A DNA stretch of 64,000 nucleotides, from positions 56,927-120,926 of the forward strand of contig PQAS01000058.1 in assembly GCA_003104905.1 (NCBI GenBank), given 5' to 3'. Numbering within the stretch: position 1 is the stretch's first letter; each line of letters starts with the position of its first letter. Source of the stretch: Candidatus Methanoperedentaceae archaeon (GTDB taxonomy: Archaea > Halobacteriota > Methanosarcinia > Methanosarcinales > Methanoperedenaceae). A program made the translations under genes and the position numbers. Below, in pieces: positions 61,997 through 64,000 of the stretch. Below the pieces are notes generated by a model. It had not been told where the DNA came from. It worked only from the letters and a program-made list of their open reading frames with translations, and did no database searches.

Positions 61997-62886
61997 AAGA
62001 CCTGTCTCTCTTCCTGGGATGCGTAATCCCTAACCGTTATCCTGGCATCGAAAAAGCTACAGGGCTGATCCTTGACAGGCTGGGGATAAAATGGAGTGAG
62101 CTAAAGGAAGCTTCATGCTGTCCGGCTCCCGGGATATTCCGCTCTTTCGATAAAATAACATGGCTAACAATAGCTGCAAGGAACATCCTTCTGGCCGAAG
62201 AAAATAACACGGACATACTGACTATCTGCAATGGGTGCTTCAGTTCTCTCATGGATGCCAATAATATGCTAAAGAACGATGAAGCTCTTCGAAATGAAGT
62301 GAATTTACATCTTAAAAAGATCAACAAGGAATATAAAGGCACAATCGAGGTCAGGCATATAATTGAATTCCTGCACAAAGAAATTGGCGCCAAAAATTTG
62401 AATAAATTAATCGAGAGACCACTTGATCTAAGGGTAGCTGTACATTATGGATGTCATCTTATAAAACCAACAAAAGACAGATTACTGGGAGATTGGGAAT
62501 GTCCGGTTTTTTTTGATGAACTTGTTGAGGCTACAGGCGCCAAGAGTATCCCGTACGAAGGCAAAACGAGCTGCTGCGGCGCTGGCGGGGGGGTGCGTTC
62601 AGCAATGCTTGAAACCTCATTTAAGATGACGGAATATAAGCTTAATATGATCAAAAAAGCCGGAGTTGATTGTATTGTTGAAGCCTGTCCTTTTTGTCAC
62701 CTGCAATATGATGCCGGGCAGGTAGAACTTGAAAAAGCCGGAAAACAGTTCAATATTGCGGTTGTTCATTACAGCCAGCTGCTCGGGCTGGCGTTCGGTT
62801 TTACACCTGATGAGGTCGGGCTGCATCTTAATGCTATCAGGAATCCTGAATTTGAAGCCAGGGTCGCCCAACTGCAGAAAAAATAG
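61993..62886 (+). CDS. hdrB: HdrB-like heterodisulfide reductase catalytic subunit
   Basis: This 297-aa protein has two CCG (Cys-Cys-Gly) domains binding noncubane [4Fe-4S] clusters. The first reads LGCVIPNRYPG...SCCPAPGIF...CNGCFSSL. The second reads HYGCHLIKP...TSCCGAGGGVRS...EACPFCHLQYD. The pattern matches HdrB. No hdrA or hdrD gene is adjacent, so it may act with an HdrA or hydrogenase encoded elsewhere, or be one of several paralogs. Confidence 0.9.
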   Translation: MKDLSLFLGCVIPNRYPGIEKATGLILDRLGIKWSELKEASCCPAPGIFRSFDKITWLTIAARNILLAEENNTDILTICNGCFSSLMDANNMLKNDEALRNEVNLHLKKINKEYKGTIEVRHIIEFLHKEIGAKNLNKLIERPLDLRVAVHYGCHLIKPTKDRLLGDWECPVFFDELVEATGAKSIPYEGKTSCCGAGGGVRSAMLETSFKMTEYKLNMIKKAGVDCIVEACPFCHLQYDAGQVELEKAGKQFNIAVVHYSQLLGLAFGFTPDEVGLHLNAIRNPEFEARVAQLQKK

Positions 62887-62953
62887 TTGTTAATCAATGA
62901 TGTTACTTGAATTTAGCAGAGTCCTTTCCTATAATAAAGAAGAAAAAGACTCC

Positions 62954-64000
62954 CTATTTTCTTTTCATCCTGAGAACCTCAATGATCAAACCAATCACTA
63001 CGAAAATGCCGCTGATGATAAACCAGTTCACAAGAAAACCAGGTTCATTTTTACCGGTTTTATTTCCTTCGGGTTTTTCTCCTTTTGCAGGCGTTTCTTC
63101 GGGTGGTAAAATAATGTCCATTAATGCGGGCATTTCTTTCAAAGAGGTAATTACGAAAGGCGAAAAGCTGTTGGTATTCCCCTCAAAATATGTGTATTTA
63201 CTATCCTTTGTTTTTTCCGAAGTTTGAAGACGTATCCATTTGCTTCCATCCCATCTTTGCAAATTGATATCACTTTTTATAAGGTTATTTTTGTCGATCC
63301 ATGAGTTCTCGACCCTGAACCTTATCAATGCTTTCTTTATGTACTTGGGTGTTGAAAAGCCGGACGTTCCCACCCAGATGTTGGTATTCTTATAAACGAG
63401 CCCATCCGGCGAAGTCTTCACGAAGCTGGAGGTATCCTTCAATACTTCCACGGACGTCGTTATTATGCCAAGGCTGGTGTTGCCTGTAATATTGACAAAC
63501 ATTATGGGATTCTTCATGTCTGTAAATCTATAGGAGGTGAGGACATCCTTTGATATTTGGAGATCATATTTCTCAATAAGTAGAATATTGCTATAGTTCT
63601 CACCGGATGTTCCACCACCTCCACCGCTTGATGAGATGCTTCCACTGCCAGGGCTGCCAGATGTTGGAGTTGGAGTTGCGTTTACCGTAGGGATTGGAGT
63701 TTCAGTTGGGGTTGCGTTTACCGTAGGGATTGGAGTTTCAGTTGGAGTTGCGTTTACCGTAGGGATTGGAGTTTCAGTTGGGGTTGCGTTTACCGTAGGG
63801 ATTGGAGTTACGGTTGGGATTACTGTAGGGATTGGAGTAAAACGTTGAAGATATCTGAACTTCTGTATGCGGTCATTATCTTCAAAGCCGCCAGCATCTT
63901 CTGTAATATATACATTTGCTTCGTTGTCCACCGCTATTCCCTCTGGGTTATTGAACTGACCATCACCACTGCCTGAGCTTCCCCATTTGGTTAAAAAGCT
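62954..64000 (-). CDS. NHL-repeat surface protein with PGF-pre-PGF domain and PGF-CTERM-like anchor, 5' end cut
   Basis: The frame enters from the right edge, so the N-terminus is missing. The visible part starts with an NHL beta-propeller blade (GSSGSGDGQFNNPEGIAVD, then ANVYITEDAGG). A Pro/Thr-rich linker with TPIPTVNATPTE repeats and a Gly/Ser stretch follow. A PGF-pre-PGF-type domain comes next (NITGNTSLGIITTSVEVLKDT...YFEGNTNSFSPFVIT). The C-terminus EPGFLVNWFIISGIFVVIGLI plus RMKRK is an archaeosortase-type PGF, membrane helix and basic tail. It is probably a processed, envelope-anchored protein. Confidence 0.85.
   Translation of the reverse strand, partial: SFLTKWGSSGSGDGQFNNPEGIAVDNEANVYITEDAGGFEDNDRIQKFRYLQRFTPIPTVIPTVTPIPTVNATPTETPIPTVNATPTETPIPTVNATPTETPIPTVNATPTPTSGSPGSGSISSSGGGGGTSGENYSNILLIEKYDLQISKDVLTSYRFTDMKNPIMFVNITGNTSLGIITTSVEVLKDTSSFVKTSPDGLVYKNTNIWVGTSGFSTPKYIKKALIRFRVENSWIDKNNLIKSDINLQRWDGSKWIRLQTSEKTKDSKYTYFEGNTNSFSPFVITSLKEMPALMDIILPPEETPAKGEKPEGNKTGKNEPGFLVNWFIISGIFVVIGLIIEVLRMKRK
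63669..63812. repeat. Four 36-bp tandem repeats in the surface-protein linker
   Basis: The unit recurs with a period of exactly 36 bases (anchor points at 63678, 63714, 63750 and 63786) and encodes the 12-residue unit TPIPTVNATPTE on the minus strand. Shorter variants follow towards 63840. It is coding, in frame, and likely to vary in copy number. Confidence 0.9.

Noticed and set aside
63669..63812. CRISPR-like regular repeats
   Set aside because: The period is 36 bp with no spacers, in frame inside a coding region, so this is a protein repeat and not a CRISPR array.
63636..63848. 70-codon plus-strand frame rich in Gly/Val repeats
   Set aside because: It is the antisense reading of the Pro/Thr repeat linker of the surface protein.

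Overview
The window is archaeal and most likely from the Methanosarcinales, with the Methanoperedenaceae (ANME-2d) as the best guess. Supporting genes are cofG and cofH (deazaflavin of coenzyme F420), a tetrahydromethanopterin S-methyltransferase subunit D, HdrC/HdrB-like proteins, the methanogen-type thymidylate synthase, archaeal ribosomal proteins L1-P0-P1(L12), NOG1, a four-domain Methanosarcina-type S-layer protein and a PGF-CTERM-like surface protein. Two secreted diheme cytochrome c peroxidases fit a cytochrome-rich lineage. The genus assignment is inference. No rRNA, tRNA or CRISPR array was seen.

Layout. 0-13 kb: a truncated secreted protein, a tyrosine recombinase, cofG-cofH, a winged-helix regulator beside a peptide-modifying-type radical SAM enzyme, several small stress or unknown proteins, and a minus-strand operon (aminotransferase, 54-aa Cys protein, PqqD-fused radical SAM/SPASM enzyme, triple-PAS protein). 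13-21 kb: a 1025-aa FAD/Fe-S oxidoreductase, a gene-poor stretch with a folded RNA-like segment that may be a group II intron fragment, a large AT-rich secreted protein and a tRNA-dihydrouridine synthase. 21.7-27.1 kb: minD, a small membrane protein, a secretion ATPase and its membrane partner. 27.5-34.9 kb: thiL, an NfnAB/SudBA-like pair, thymidylate synthase, a MntA/HepT toxin-antitoxin pair and a two-gene K+ channel system. 35-42.5 kb: a 1773-aa S-layer/cohesin/dockerin protein and the membrane pyrophosphatase.

42.5-49 kb: two tandem MauG/CcpA-type peroxidase genes, each with the same conserved leader and terminator hairpin, then nog1, thiD-thiN and a methyltransferase. 48.6-55.4 kb: an ion-transport neighbourhood with a membrane-anchored regulator divergent from a stand-alone mtrD, a DUF1646 transporter, two tiny proteins, a tandem UspA protein, a broken CNNM/CorC gene, a Na+/Ca2+ exchanger and a DUF1614 protein. 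55.6-64 kb: a large LamG-type surface protein, the L1-P0-P1 operon, an HdrC-HdrB-like pair and a truncated NHL/PGF-pre-PGF surface protein.

The items most worth follow-up are the duplicated peroxidase leader with compensatory base changes, the orphan mtrD-DUF1646 operon, and the radical SAM/aminotransferase operon with its overlapping 54-aa Cys protein.
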